DNA of 64,000 nt from CAYFJO01 sp964343305 (GTDB taxonomy: Bacteria > Planctomycetota > Planctomycetia > Pirellulales > Pirellulaceae). The position numbers and the translations under genes are program-made. Each line of letters begins with the position of its first letter. The first letter of the stretch is position 1. Positions 28,248 to 39,000 of the stretch are shown here, in pieces. The notes beneath the pieces are model-generated. The model saw nothing but the letters and a program-made list of their open reading frames with translations. It searched no databases and was not told the DNA's origin. The DNA lies in the NCBI GenBank assembly GCA_964343305.1, contig CAYFJO010000008.1:1-64000 (forward strand), given 5' to 3'.

Positions 28248-29768
28248 CTATGGACCGGTCGGCAAAACGAGCAGCGCATCAAATGCCGGACTGATTGCGT
28301 CTTTCCGCAGCGGCACGCGTACAGGCTTGCCGTCGTACGCGCCGGTGACCACCGGTTTGGCCCGCGTGATCGTTTGCTTGATGTCAAGGCAGTTGTAAAT
28401 GGCGAACTTTCGGCCCTCGGCAAGCACCGGCGACAGATCGACGTTCACCGTATCATTGCCGTCCCAATTGAACACAGCCACATGCCCGCGACCCTTGTCA
28501 AACCTGTTGGCAAACACGATCACTTTCATGCCCGCCGGTTTGCCGTTGCGGCCGGGCAGCAACTTGCCATTGCGGTCCAGTCCGAGTCGCTGCCACTCGG
28601 TCCACGTGAGCGTCTCGTCATCGTCCGGCCGTTCCTGGCGACCGTAAACGAACACCGATTGGCGGCCATTTTCAAAGTACGTGTTCCGATCGATCTTGTA
28701 GTTTGTCAGACTTGGACGTTCGTTTTGCCGGCCGTTGGCGACGCCGGTAGGCGAACTGCTGATTTCCATGAAATAGCCGCTCGCCCAGATCGTGTTGCCG
28801 GTCACCGTGACGTCCTGCCAATCGCCCAGCGACAACCCGTAGAAAGCGCCCGCGAAGTAATTGTCCTTGACCACGGCCGTGCCGTTGCGGACCGGTTTGT
28901 AGTGGCTCAGCCGCGCGTTGGGCCGAAACCGCTGCACGTCGCTGGGCTGGTAGCCGACGTTGCCGATCAAGCGAATCCGGTCAGCCGCCGGGTAGCCGGC
29001 CACCAGGTAATTGTCCATCGTCTGTCCGGGCCTGTACGCGCCGGCGATGTACATGATGTTGTCGATCACGTCGAAGCCGTTGATCTGGCCGCCCTGCGTA
29101 TAGACGTGCAAGTTCCATCCGCATCCGCGCCAGGCGATGTTCTGTTCGATCCGCTTGGTGCCGGTTTCGTTTTGCGCGTAGAAGGCGTGGCCGTGACCGC
29201 GGCCGGCCGCTTCCAGATAGCCAAAGTCGTGGACCAAACAGCCATACAACGTCAAGTTCTTGGCCGGGCTCCACAGACCTGTGCCCATCCGACCGCCAAA
29301 CAGATTGCAGTTGATGACCATCGCCCCCTCACCGCCTACGGCCCACAGAGCGGTGGCCGACTTGTGCGTATTCTGATAGGGATCCCACTTCAGGTCACCG
29401 ACCTCAAGGCCGATGTAGTGTGCGTGCGAACTTGTCAATCGTGCCGTACCGTTCAGGTGGACGCTCGCGCCTCCTGCCGGCCTAATCACAACCGGCTTGC
29501 CCCGCGTTCCGGACACCGCCCATTCAAATGGCACCCGCTCGATGCCTTTCATCTTTCCGTCATAACGCCCGTCCGCCAGCAGAATCGTATCGCCGGGCTT
29601 GGCTGGGCTGTTGGCGCCCAAAGCGGTGAACACGTCCAGCGGCCGGCCAAGGCTGCCATCTCCACCGGGTGCTGCCTTGGGCGAGACATGGATTTCACGG
29701 GCCAGCACAGGCAGTGCCGCAAACGCGATAAGGCTGACTACGCTCGCAAAGAATAAGTGTTTCATCAT
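28248..29768 (-). CDS. Secreted right-handed beta-helix protein, larger paralogue
   Basis: A 506-residue protein using MMKHLFFASVVSLIAFAALP as start and signal; the open frame continues upstream into the DUF1501 gene, which argues against earlier starts. The beta-helix region runs from about 30 to 400 (DTILLADGRYDGKM, VINCNLFGGRMGTGLWSPA, RGHGHAFYAQNETGT, VDVIDN-like turns), then a C-terminal beta domain with HVAVFNWDGNDTVNVDLSPV. It is related to the following gene. The operon context with DUF1800/DUF1501 and M14 suggests an exported polymer-processing set. Confidence 0.78.
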   Translation of the reverse strand: MMKHLFFASVVSLIAFAALPVLAREIHVSPKAAPGGDGSLGRPLDVFTALGANSPAKPGDTILLADGRYDGKMKGIERVPFEWAVSGTRGKPVVIRPAGGASVHLNGTARLTSSHAHYIGLEVGDLKWDPYQNTHKSATALWAVGGEGAMVINCNLFGGRMGTGLWSPAKNLTLYGCLVHDFGYLEAAGRGHGHAFYAQNETGTKRIEQNIAWRGCGWNLHVYTQGGQINGFDVIDNIMYIAGAYRPGQTMDNYLVAGYPAADRIRLIGNVGYQPSDVQRFRPNARLSHYKPVRNGTAVVKDNYFAGAFYGLSLGDWQDVTVTGNTIWASGYFMEISSSPTGVANGRQNERPSLTNYKIDRNTYFENGRQSVFVYGRQERPDDDETLTWTEWQRLGLDRNGKLLPGRNGKPAGMKVIVFANRFDKGRGHVAVFNWDGNDTVNVDLSPVLAEGRKFAIYNCLDIKQTITRAKPVVTGAYDGKPVRVPLRKDAISPAFDALLVLPTGP

Positions 29769-29830
29769 GGGATGACTCATCGCTGCAACCACCGCTGCAC
29801 TTGGTGGTCGCAAAATCAGCGAGTTCCCGG

Positions 29831-31117
29831 TTAGCCTGTTACGCAATCGACGGGTGCGTACTTGGCACCCAGGATCGGCTCGCTGGGCGTCTGGAGCCAT
29901 TTTTCTAAGATGGCCGCGTAGACGGAGCGGAAATCCACTTCCATTTTGAGGTTCCCATTCCGGTCCAGATCGGTCAGGCTGGGCTGCTTGCCATGCACGC
30001 CGGGCTTGATCATGGGGCCGAACAGGAACATCGGCTGCGCCAAACCGTGGTCGGTGCCCGAGCTGTAGTTCTCCTTCACGCGGCGGCCAAATTCACTGAA
30101 AGAGAAGGTCAAAACTCGCTCGGCGTTGCCTTGCTCCTTCAGGTCGTGATAGAAAGCGCGAACCGACTGGCAGAGTTCCGTCATCAGCGCGGCGTGCCGC
30201 GGCTTCTGCTCGGCGTGGGTGTCGTAGCCGCCAAACTGGGCAATCCCTTGCGCGGCGTAATAGACGCGCGTGCTCAGGCCTTTGCCGATCAAGGCCGCGA
30301 TGGTGCGCAAAGAGTCGCCGAATTGTGTCTCCGGATAGGGGACTTTGGTCTTGTGCCCCAGGGCACTGCTGTCGACGTCTTGCAGCGCATCTAGAATCTG
30401 CTCGGAAGCCTGGTTGGCGTTGACGGCCGTCTGGGTGACGAACTGTAGCTCCTCTTTGGATTCTTTCTTGCTCGCTTTGTTGAGTTTCCGGTACACCATC
30501 TCGCCTTTTTTGGATCGTTCGCCCACAAAGCGGAACGAATCGCGCGATTCAAAGCCAACACCGGGGTGCTCCTGGCCGCCGGTCACCATCAAGGGCAGCC
30601 GGCCTGGTCCGATCGCCACTCCCAGCTTTGCATCGGGGATGCCTTTGAAGGCGTGGTCGATGTAGCGGCCGAGCCAGCCCGAGGCGCCGTTCTTGCCGGT
30701 GCGCATGCCCGTTTTGGCAGATTCCCAAATGTCACGCGAGACAAAGTGGCTGAGGTTGAAGTTGGGATAACCCGTGCCCAGCACCACCGCGAAGGAACTC
30801 TCGTCCAGCATGTCGCGAAAGCCGGTCAAGCTCGGGTGGATTCCAACCTGGTCGTTGAGCTTGATGACCTCTTTTTCTTCGATCCGGGTTGTCGTGCGTA
30901 TGCGGTAGTAATCTTCCATGCCGTAAGGCGGCACGTCGCTCAAGCCGTCGTGGCCGCCGGTGAGCAGCAGGCCCACGACGATCCGGTCCTGGCTCTTTGC
31001 CGGGGGGCCGGCCAAAGCAGAGTTGATCAGAAAATTTGGCAGCGCGGCGCCCACGCCGACCACCCCCAAACCGTAATCGAGAAATTCCCGCCGCGTTGTT
31101 ATCTTGGGACGAAACAT
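29831..31117 (-). CDS. DUF1501 exported protein
   Basis: A 428-residue protein with a Tat-like start (TTRREFLDYGLGVVGVGAAL). Typical blocks are LLLTGGHDGLSDVPPYGMED, DQVGIHPSLTGFRDMLDES, HFVSRDIW and SEFGRRVKENYSSGTDHGLA. It starts 34 bases after the DUF1800 stop, with GGAGCCTACCC before the ATG. Compared with the copy at 17167, the motif LDGGNDSLN is changed to LTGGHDGLS, which may alter a metal or active-site residue. Confidence 0.9.
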   Translation of the reverse strand: MFRPKITTRREFLDYGLGVVGVGAALPNFLINSALAGPPAKSQDRIVVGLLLTGGHDGLSDVPPYGMEDYYRIRTTTRIEEKEVIKLNDQVGIHPSLTGFRDMLDESSFAVVLGTGYPNFNLSHFVSRDIWESAKTGMRTGKNGASGWLGRYIDHAFKGIPDAKLGVAIGPGRLPLMVTGGQEHPGVGFESRDSFRFVGERSKKGEMVYRKLNKASKKESKEELQFVTQTAVNANQASEQILDALQDVDSSALGHKTKVPYPETQFGDSLRTIAALIGKGLSTRVYYAAQGIAQFGGYDTHAEQKPRHAALMTELCQSVRAFYHDLKEQGNAERVLTFSFSEFGRRVKENYSSGTDHGLAQPMFLFGPMIKPGVHGKQPSLTDLDRNGNLKMEVDFRSVYAAILEKWLQTPSEPILGAKYAPVDCVTG

Positions 31118-31151
31118 GGGTAGGCTCCTGTTGGCTTGTTACGTTAGGAAA

Positions 31152-33713
31152 CTAGTTCAACTGATAATCGGGAGAACTCGTCAAAAGCACTACGAGACTC
31201 TGAAGCTTTGCGCTAACCGCGTCGCGCTGCTTGGCCCATTGATCCAGCGGGGGTAGGTCTTTGGCGAAGCCGATCAGCTCGGCACGCTTCTCGTCGTCCA
31301 GCGGTGTGACCAGGCATGCTTTGATCAGATAATCGACCACCTGCTCACTGCTTTTGCAGCCGCCGGCCTCGACCAGCGCGACCATGTCGACGCCGCGGCG
31401 GCCATTGGGCTGGGGCACGCCCCGCACTAGCGCGGAGATCGAGTTGTAACGCACAAAGATGCGGTTCGAACTGATCCAGGAGCGGCCGTACCGCCATCCC
31501 TTCACGTCGGGCGGCTCAAAGAGCTGTTGGCCCATCTTTGTCGTGGCTCCGTTCAGCGTTCCCGCGTCGGCCACGCGCTTGACCCCCAGCGTGCGCAGCG
31601 TTCCGACCGCTAGCTGCACCGGGCTTTTGTACTGCCGCCCCACCGCCTGCGAACTGTAAAACTCCTCGGAAAGGAAGAGGTTCTTTAGCATCGGCGCCAA
31701 CTCGTAGTTGTATCCCCGCAAAACGGCCGACAGTTGTTCGACCGTTTCGGTGCTGGGGTTCTCGTGCGCGAAGAATACAAACAGCTTGCGGGCAATGAAG
31801 CGAGACGTGGCAGGTTGTTCGAGGATCAGCTTGACCAGATCGTCGCCCGTCCAGTTGCCCTTGCGGCCGAAGACCGCCTTGGGGGTCTCGTCGTGGTTGG
31901 CGCCGATGAAGCGGAACTGGCCGGTTGCGGAATCGAAGGTGTAACCGGTCAAGGCTCGGGCCGCATCGCGGATGTCCACTTCGTTGTAGCCCTGATCGAC
32001 GCCCATGGCGAACAGTTCCATGATCTCGCGGGCTAGGTTTTCGTTGGCGTTTCCTTTGACGTTGCTGTTGTTGTCCAGGTAGCGGAGCATGGCCGGGTCG
32101 TGGACGATCCCGTAGAGCAGGGCCCCGAAGTTGCCCGCGGCATGTTCGCGAAGCAACTGGTTGTGGTGGTAGGTGGAGTAGCTGTGGCCGACCACGCTGG
32201 CCTGCGTGGCGAAATGGCCGTGCCAGAACAGGGTGAGCTTCTCTTGCAGTGGCCGGGGCGATTCGACCATCCGCTTCAGCCACCACTGAACGAGCCTGCC
32301 TTGCTGGCCGCCATAGGCCGTCGCCCTGGGTTTGGCAGCCGCGGTGCGGCTCTTGGCGGTGGAAATCCGCAGCTTCGCTTCCAACGGATCGACGGCCGGG
32401 GGCGGCACGGCATCGAAAGGCACATTGGCCGGCGGCTGACGATAGAAGTCCACCAATTGATCCACGGCCTTGTACAGACCCAGGTCGCAAAGCTTCTGCA
32501 CCTCTTGCGGCGTGCCACCAAAGCCGGCCCTGGTCAGCAAGTGACGCGCCTTGTCGTAATCCCAAGCGTCGGTCGAAAGCGGCTTCATGCCCCCCACGGC
32601 GGCAACCCGCAAACTGTAAACGTGGGCAACACTAGCTTGGATGACGGCCTGCTGCTGGGCCACCTCTTTCTCCGTGGCGGTCTTTTCGGTGGCTGCTTTC
32701 GCCGCGGCTGCTTCCAGCTCCTTCTTTTTGGCCGGATCTTTCTCGGCGGCTGCTTGCTTGGCGAGCTGCGCGGCGGAAGCCGCCTTCGCGCGCAACCGTT
32801 GCTGGGTCCTACCCAGCTCGATCACGTTCCAACCCTGCGTATCGATGGCGATCGCAGCTTCTGTCTGGCGAAGCGTCTTGTCGGCAGCAGCCGCTTTGTC
32901 GGCGGCAGCTTTCGCAGCGGCCGTCTTCGCGGCCAGCGTTTTCTCCGCAGCCTGTTTTTCGGCAGCGGCTTTAGTGGCAGCATCCTGAAGTGTTTTCTTT
33001 TTCGCCGCATCCGCTTCGGCCGCGGCTTTTTCGGCCGCCGTCTTGGCCGCTGCCGTCGCCGTCGCTAAGGTTTTCTGGGCGGCTTGGCTTTCGGTGTCGA
33101 CTTTCTGGGCGGCACTGCGGGCGATCTTCGCTTCGATGGCCTGCACGTCACGCACGCAGTCCCAGGTGCTGAGGATGCATTTCTCTCTGATCCTGCCGAC
33201 GTCATTGAACTTGGCGGCGGCCCGCGTCGCTACGGCCTGATCGTTGGCGAGCTGCTCCTGATAAGCGTTGCGGCGAGCGGTTCTCTGGACCACCAGTTTC
33301 TCCAGTTCCGCTTGTTCGGCAGCCAATTCGCCCGCTTGTTGCTGCAAAGTTTTCTTGGCGTCTGGGTCCGATTCGTTGTTGGCTTTTTCCGCCGCGGCTT
33401 TGGCTGCCGCGGTCTGTTGCTTGAGCAACTCCTGGGCCTCGGTCAACAACTTGTTACCTCTGGCGAGGGTGGCTTTGGCCGCAGTGACGATGGCCCCCGT
33501 GGCCGCGCGAGCCATGCCCAAAGAACCCTGCGCATTGCCGGCGTCTCTTTCCGCAGCTTGGGCTTGTTTTAGCGCCTCTTTGGCCACGGCCAGTTGTTCC
33601 GTTAAGTCACTCGCTTCGGCCCCCAGGGCAATTCCCCCGGTCGCTGCCAGGACGGCCGCTGTCAAAACGCTCACGGCGCACCGGCACGCTGTTTTGATTT
33701 TGCTTGACCACAT
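31152..33713 (-). CDS. DUF1800 protein with the longest Ala/Lys/Glu-rich N-terminal region
   Basis: An 853-residue protein with GGGAGACATATC before the ATG and a signal peptide (VSVLTAAVLAATGGIALGA). Residues about 35-395 are dominated by AAEK/AAAEA repeats, interrupted by a more complex segment (VGRIREKCILSTWDCVRDVQ) with two cysteines. The DUF1800 domain follows (WDYDKARHLLTRAGFGGTPQ, LFWHGHFATQASVVGHSYST, NENLAREIMELFAMGVDQGY). It heads the five-gene operon running down to the M14 peptidase. Confidence 0.88.
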   Translation of the reverse strand: MWSSKIKTACRCAVSVLTAAVLAATGGIALGAEASDLTEQLAVAKEALKQAQAAERDAGNAQGSLGMARAATGAIVTAAKATLARGNKLLTEAQELLKQQTAAAKAAAEKANNESDPDAKKTLQQQAGELAAEQAELEKLVVQRTARRNAYQEQLANDQAVATRAAAKFNDVGRIREKCILSTWDCVRDVQAIEAKIARSAAQKVDTESQAAQKTLATATAAAKTAAEKAAAEADAAKKKTLQDAATKAAAEKQAAEKTLAAKTAAAKAAADKAAAADKTLRQTEAAIAIDTQGWNVIELGRTQQRLRAKAASAAQLAKQAAAEKDPAKKKELEAAAAKAATEKTATEKEVAQQQAVIQASVAHVYSLRVAAVGGMKPLSTDAWDYDKARHLLTRAGFGGTPQEVQKLCDLGLYKAVDQLVDFYRQPPANVPFDAVPPPAVDPLEAKLRISTAKSRTAAAKPRATAYGGQQGRLVQWWLKRMVESPRPLQEKLTLFWHGHFATQASVVGHSYSTYHHNQLLREHAAGNFGALLYGIVHDPAMLRYLDNNSNVKGNANENLAREIMELFAMGVDQGYNEVDIRDAARALTGYTFDSATGQFRFIGANHDETPKAVFGRKGNWTGDDLVKLILEQPATSRFIARKLFVFFAHENPSTETVEQLSAVLRGYNYELAPMLKNLFLSEEFYSSQAVGRQYKSPVQLAVGTLRTLGVKRVADAGTLNGATTKMGQQLFEPPDVKGWRYGRSWISSNRIFVRYNSISALVRGVPQPNGRRGVDMVALVEAGGCKSSEQVVDYLIKACLVTPLDDEKRAELIGFAKDLPPLDQWAKQRDAVSAKLQSLVVLLTSSPDYQLN

Positions 33714-33875
33714 GATATGTCTCCCGAAACGTAAGTTTGCGGCGAACTAAAAAACTCTGGCTCTTTCGGCTGCGGCTGAAGGCTTACATTGTTGAACCGG
33801 TTCGCTGGTGAACCTGGAATCACTCGCCGCACACTCGTTCCTTCCACCAAACACGTTCGTGCGCGACTGCCTATC

Positions 33876-33915
33876 GACCAAATACTATATAAAACGACTC
33901 TAATTTAGTGTCATT
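33876..33915. promoter_or_regulatory. AT-rich putative operator/promoter element
   Basis: AAATACTATATAAAACGACT lies about 165 bases upstream of the DUF1800 start at 33713. On the complementary strand it reads TTATATAGTATTT, as in the element at 15128. The rest of the 311-base gap 33714-34024 shows no gene. Confidence 0.4.
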
Positions 33916-34024
33916 ATCAACGATTGTCCACCTTCGAACAACCAGATTTTGTGTCCACGACTTTAGATGCACAGCCAAGTTGATGACGTGGCGCAGGTAC
34001 CGGTTAAGGTCATTGAATAAACCG

Positions 34025-34906
34025 TCAACGGACTAACTCGCCGGCCCGGGGTGTCACTTTGTCGATGTTTGGCGTCACGTCGGCATCAACGTTGCCCAAT
34101 GCCCAGGCGAGACCACCGAGCACAATCTGCTGGAATGGTTCCTCTCCCCAGACATTTTCGCGGTGAGCCATCGAGGTGAAAAAAACACGCCCCTTGCCAT
34201 GCATGCGCGCCCAGGTGGAAGGGTAAATCGGCCGCTGGTAGCAACCGCCTTTCATGCCGGCCGTTTCCTGCACCAGGATCACGTGCAGGTCTTTGGCAAA
34301 GTTCTTCAACGCGTACCACTCTTCAAGCAACGTGAACGACTCACCCAAGTCGCTCACACCGGGGAATTCTACCGAAGCGACGCGCATCTTGGCCTCTTGC
34401 TGTGGGCCATGGGCAATGAACTCGCCGCCGAGCATGGCAATGTAAGGATCGACCTTGGGACTGTTCGCATAACGCTCGCCGGGTGTCCGCCAGCAAGCAC
34501 AACTCGAATGAAACGCCACGAATCCCTTGCCGCCCGCAATTGCGTCCAAGAGTCGCTGCTTCCCCTCCGCCGACATCGGTGGCTCTTTCTGATCGTTGGG
34601 TACGGTCAGATCATTATTCGTGAAGAAGGCGATGGCGTCGTACTGGTCGAGATCTTTGTCGAAGACACGGCCGTCTTTCGTACACTCGACCTCGACGTCA
34701 ATTCGCTTGCCCATGTCAACCAGCGCCCGCTCGGAATGGCTCAGTGCGTCTCCTTTGCGACGGACGACGGAGTGATAAAAGCCGACGTTGCGAGTGAAGT
34801 AGAGCACCTTCTGTTTTTTCTTATCGGTCGCGGCAACCCAACCCAGCGGAAAGGTCGAAGCACCAAGTGCGGCTCCGGTCGTCAAAAGCATTTCGCGGCG
34901 TTTCAT
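34025..34906 (-). CDS. Exported ThuA-like (trehalose-utilisation type) protein
   Basis: A 293-residue protein; I prefer the ATG at 34906 (MKRREMLLTTGAALGASTF, Tat-like) over the longer frame. The ThuA fold, a class-I glutamine-amidotransferase relative, is seen in KVLYFTRNVGFYHSVVRRKG, DAIAFFTNNDLTVP, AGGKGFVAFHSSC, and RVFFTSMAHRENVWG near the end. Family members occur with sugar oxidoreductases, but their reaction is unresolved. The gene is divergent from the Rrf2 regulator at 35268. Confidence 0.85.
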   Translation of the reverse strand: MKRREMLLTTGAALGASTFPLGWVAATDKKKQKVLYFTRNVGFYHSVVRRKGDALSHSERALVDMGKRIDVEVECTKDGRVFDKDLDQYDAIAFFTNNDLTVPNDQKEPPMSAEGKQRLLDAIAGGKGFVAFHSSCACWRTPGERYANSPKVDPYIAMLGGEFIAHGPQQEAKMRVASVEFPGVSDLGESFTLLEEWYALKNFAKDLHVILVQETAGMKGGCYQRPIYPSTWARMHGKGRVFFTSMAHRENVWGEEPFQQIVLGGLAWALGNVDADVTPNIDKVTPRAGELVR

Positions 34907-35008
34907 GGTCGTGGCTCCCAGATGATCAGACTGTTCACGAATCAACGCGCGTTCCGCGCGATGCGAACAAAGAATTCAGCGTCCGCCGTGGTCTAGAGTC
35001 CAAATCAA

Positions 35009-35045
35009 CTAAATGTAGACTTTGTTTAACCAGTTTTAATCTTAT
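35009..35045. promoter_or_regulatory. AT-rich element upstream of the first Rrf2 gene
   Basis: AAATGTAGACTTTGTTTAAC is nearly the same as the element at 15128 (AAATAGACTTTGTTTATA). It lies in the 361-base divergent gap between ThuA and Rrf2, so it could serve autoregulation; no gene is seen in the gap. Confidence 0.4.
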
Positions 35046-35267
35046 GCGACCGCCGTGGTGCCTGTCAAACTTGTCAATGCCAACAATTCGGGGCAGCGTT
35101 CTCTGGCACCGCCCTGCTGAAGTTAGCAAGCCCCAGCCAACAGTTTGGATTAGGTCAATATATTTTTCAGTCTGCTCTTGACAGGGATTTTCCCGATGAA
35201 TATTTTGGACGTTAAGGTCCATTTATCTTTATTGCAGGCGAGTTCGTGGCCGAAAGAAAGGGGACCT

Positions 35268-35714
35268 ATGATTTCACTCACTGCCGAATATGCCCTACGG
35301 GGCATCGTCTATCTGGCCGATCAAAATGGCCAGCCAAAAACAACAGCCCAAATTGCTGGGGCAACGAACGTCCCAGTCGGTTATCTGGCAAAAGTGATGC
35401 AGAACCTCAGCCGTGCGCGTTTGGTACATTCGCAACGGGGGCTCAGAGGCGGTTTCACATTGGTCAAGGATCCCGCTCACACCACGATGCTTGAAGTCGT
35501 CCACTCGGTCGATCCCCTACGACGATTTCCAGATTGTCCGCTCGGTATCGAGGCCCACGGCAAGAATCTTTGCTCATTGCATCGGCGGCTCGATGACGTC
35601 GCGGCAATGGTAGAAGAGGCATTTGGTGGTGTGACCATTGCCGAGTTGCTTGCCGTCCCGCCACACCGCAAGCCACTTTGCCGCTTCCCTTCGGTGACGG
35701 AACCAGCCACGTAA
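35268..35714 (+). CDS. Rrf2-family transcriptional regulator with two cysteines
   Basis: A 148-residue protein starting MISLTAEYALRGIVYLA; AAAGAAAGGGG precedes this ATG, and the extra upstream codons lack family similarity. The winged-helix start and the Rrf2 segment VPVGYLAKVMQNLSRARLV, then SQRGLRGGFTL, are clear. Cysteines Cys90 and Cys102 (FPDCPLGIEAHGKNLCSLHR) sit where Rrf2 proteins bind [Fe-S], but the usual third Cys is missing, so a cluster needs another ligand. IscR/NsrR relatives sense iron-sulfur status or NO. The HzsA-like gene follows after 353 bases, which makes it a candidate target. Confidence 0.85.
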   Translation: MISLTAEYALRGIVYLADQNGQPKTTAQIAGATNVPVGYLAKVMQNLSRARLVHSQRGLRGGFTLVKDPAHTTMLEVVHSVDPLRRFPDCPLGIEAHGKNLCSLHRRLDDVAAMVEEAFGGVTIAELLAVPPHRKPLCRFPSVTEPAT

Positions 35715-35935
35715 CCATCAAGGCTCGTTCTAATCTTGTGTTGCCGTTGTGAATCGCCATCGTACGGAGCGACACACAATTGGGACACTACCCAGTACGG
35801 TTCAAAACTTGATAATCTGGGTTCAATTTACGATAATAGCTCGCTAAAGAAGGGTCGTGTGATAAGAACGCCTTTTTGCGACGCACGGGCCTTTAGCACA
35901 CGGTTAACCAACGCGGCCTTCGGTCGTAGCCGAAT

Positions 35936-35986
35936 TGTAGGACGGAATTCCATTCCGTTTCAGAGGGATTGAAAATCCGTCCTACA
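35936..35986. repeat. REP-like hairpin (TGTAGGACGGA family)
   Basis: TGTAGGACGGAATTCCATTC faces GGGATTGAAAATCCGTCCTA across a short loop, giving an imperfect stem with perfect outer 11 bp. It sits in the gap 35715-36067 upstream of the HzsA-like gene; that gap holds no gene. Confidence 0.75.
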
Positions 35987-36067
35987 GGAACTTGCGCGGG
36001 AAGACCTAGCAGTACAACCTGAAGAAACCATCAATTTCCAAAGTTCACGCCACATGCCGGAGAAGCT

Positions 36068-39000
36068 ATGAAACGCAGCGACACGATGAAAGGTATATTG
36101 ATGCTTGCCGCAACGCTGTTGTGTTCCACAACGTTAGCCAAGCCGAAAGTCGTGAAGGTCAAGGTGACAGTCGACAGTGAAGCACCTGGCTATGAAGCTT
36201 ACAGGGCCATGGACGGCGATCCGGCGACCATGTGGCATACGCTGTTTGGCCCAGCCGATCCGAAGCATCCTCACCAAATCGCCGTCGACCTGGGCCGCGT
36301 CTACGAGGTCACCGGGTTGAAGTATCTGCCGCGCCAGGGCGGCGGCAACGGCACAATTCAAAATTACGAAGTGTCGGTCAGCGCCGACGGCAAGCAGTTC
36401 GGCACGCCGGTGGCCAAGGGTACGTTCGTCAAGAGCACTGAATGGAACATCATCCAGTTTTCGGCCCCGGTCAAAGCTCGTTATGTAAAGGTGCGGGCAC
36501 TGAGCGAGGTGCGTGGCCAGCCGTGGTCGTCAATTGCCGAGCTGCAGATCGTGTCGGAAGGTGTCCAATTCCGAGCGCTGCCGCAGCCGTGGTTTGTCAT
36601 CCCTGGGCGCGAGGGTCCGCCGCAAACAGAGTTGGAGCGGCAATATGTGACGCTGCTGTACGACATCAAGAACCGCGGGCGGATGGCGGCGTATGCCGAT
36701 CAGGTGTTTCGCCGTGACGCGTTGATCCTCGATTCAGACCGGGACCCGGCCGACGTGGTGCTGCGCCGCACGGCCGCGCTACTGACGGACATTAAGCGAA
36801 TTGCACGGGCACAACGCGTGGCCCATCGCGTGGAGCGTGACGGCCATGTATTCAGCACATTTGAGAAACAACTCGCCGTTCTGCAAACCAAAGCGGCGCA
36901 GATCCAGGTAGCCGACACTGAGGCCCGATACGAACTCTTTGAGGAAGTCTGTTGTCTGCGTCGCGAAATCGCCTTCTCCAATCCGTTGCTCGATTTCGAC
37001 CAGATCCTATTCATCAAGCGACATCGGGCGCTGTTCAACCATATGTGCGACCAATACTACGGCATGGCGGCCACACCCGGCGGTGGACTGTACATGCTCA
37101 GCGAGGCCTTCGGGAGCAATCCGCAGGTGCGTGACGCACTGGCTGACTCCGTGGCTCTGCGCGGCCGGCTGAAGGGGCAAGCGCTCAGTGGTGGGTCGAA
37201 TACGCCGCCATCGGTCAGGTTCGACGGGATGGGCAACCGCCACGGGCAAGACCATGGCGGTGGGACGTTCCTATCGCCCGACCTCTCGTATGACGGCAAG
37301 ACAATTCTATTCGCCTACGTTGAGAACACAGGGGACACGCAGCACAGACACCACACCGATCCTTCAAAAGGGCATTGGCACGAGGGTCGCTGTTATCACA
37401 TCTTCAAGGTGAATGCCGACGGCTCGAACTTGGAACAACTGACCGATGGCACCTGGAACGATTTTGATCCGTGCTGGCTGCCCAATGGCCGGATTGCCTT
37501 TACCAGCGAACGCCGCGGAGGCTATTTGCGATGCGGCCGCGTCTGCCCAACGTACACGCTGTTCGACATGGCGGCCGACGGCAGTGACATCACATGCCTG
37601 AGTTTCCACGAGACCAACGAATGGTCTCCGAGCGTGACAAATGATGGCAGGATCATCTGGACCCGCTGGGACTACGTCGACCGGCACGGTTGTACGGCCC
37701 ACATGCCGTGGATCACAACGCTTGACGGCCGCGACCCACGGGCCGTGCACGGCAACTTCGCTCCCCGCCATTCGCGACCCGACATGGAAATCGACGTGCG
37801 CGCAATTCCGGGATCGCAGAAGTTCGTCGCCACCGCCGCACCGCACCACGGACAGGCGTACGGCTCGTTGGTGATCATCGATCCTCGCATTCCCGACGAT
37901 GACCGCATGGCACCGGTCAAACGGATCACTCCAGAAGTCGGCTTCCCGGAAACGCAAGGCGGCGCGCAGGCGTATGGCACGCCATGGCCGCTGAGCGAAG
38001 ACTACTACCTGTGTGTCTACGACCGGTCCGTTCAGCCGGGTGTCGGCCGACAAGGTCGCGGTTTCTCGCGGGGCGACTACGGCATCTACCTGGTTGATGC
38101 GTTCGGCAACAAGGAATTGATTTACCGCGATCCGCAGATCGCGTCGCTGAGCCCAATTCCGTTGCGACCGCGACCCAAACCGCCAGCTCCGCCGGCATTG
38201 GCCGAGGCCGCACGCAGCCCCACGGAAATCGACTATGCCAAACACGATCCCGGCGAAGGCACGGTGACCGTGATCGATGTGTACGACAGTTTGACCCAAT
38301 GGCCGCAGGACACGAAGATTACCGCTTTGCGTGTCTTACAGGTCTTGCCTATGACGATGCCGTCGGGCATCCACCCGCACGAGACCGGCCTGCGGCTGCC
38401 ATCGGCCGGCGACTCGGTGGTGCCCGCCCGCTACGTGCTGGGCACGGTGCCCGTGGAAGAGGATGGCAGTGCCCATTTCACCGTCCCGGCCGAGCGCGAG
38501 ATTTTCTTCCAAGCTCTGGACGAACGCGGACTGGCCGTACAGTCGATGCGCTCGGCCACCTACTTGCACAGGGGCGAGCGGCTGACATGCCACGGGTGCC
38601 ACGAGCCACAGCGTCGCGCGCCGCAGAAAATACGACAGTCGTCTTTAGCCCTCAAGCGACCGCCGTCGCGTTTGAAGCCGGACGTGGACGGTTCGAATCC
38701 GTTCAGCTACCCGCGGCTGGTCCAACCGGTCCTGGACCGGCATTGTGTCGCCTGCCACGCCAAACATCCGGACGAGGCCTCGGATCTGAGCAACCGGATT
38801 GTCAGCATGCCGCGTGGCCGAGGCAAAGTGTACGCGTCGTACGCGAACCTCGCGCCGAAGTATGGATTTTGGAACTATGGCGACGGGCACCGCACCACGC
38901 CGGGCCAATTCGGCGCGCGAGCGTCGAAGCTGCTGGAGTTGCTGGAAAAGGGCCATTACGACGTGAAGCTGCCGCCGGAAGATTTGCACCGCATCACGCT

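Noticed and set aside
28059..29756. Plus-strand 565-residue open frame
   Set aside because: It is antisense to the two beta-helix genes, which have signals, ribosome sites and family motifs.
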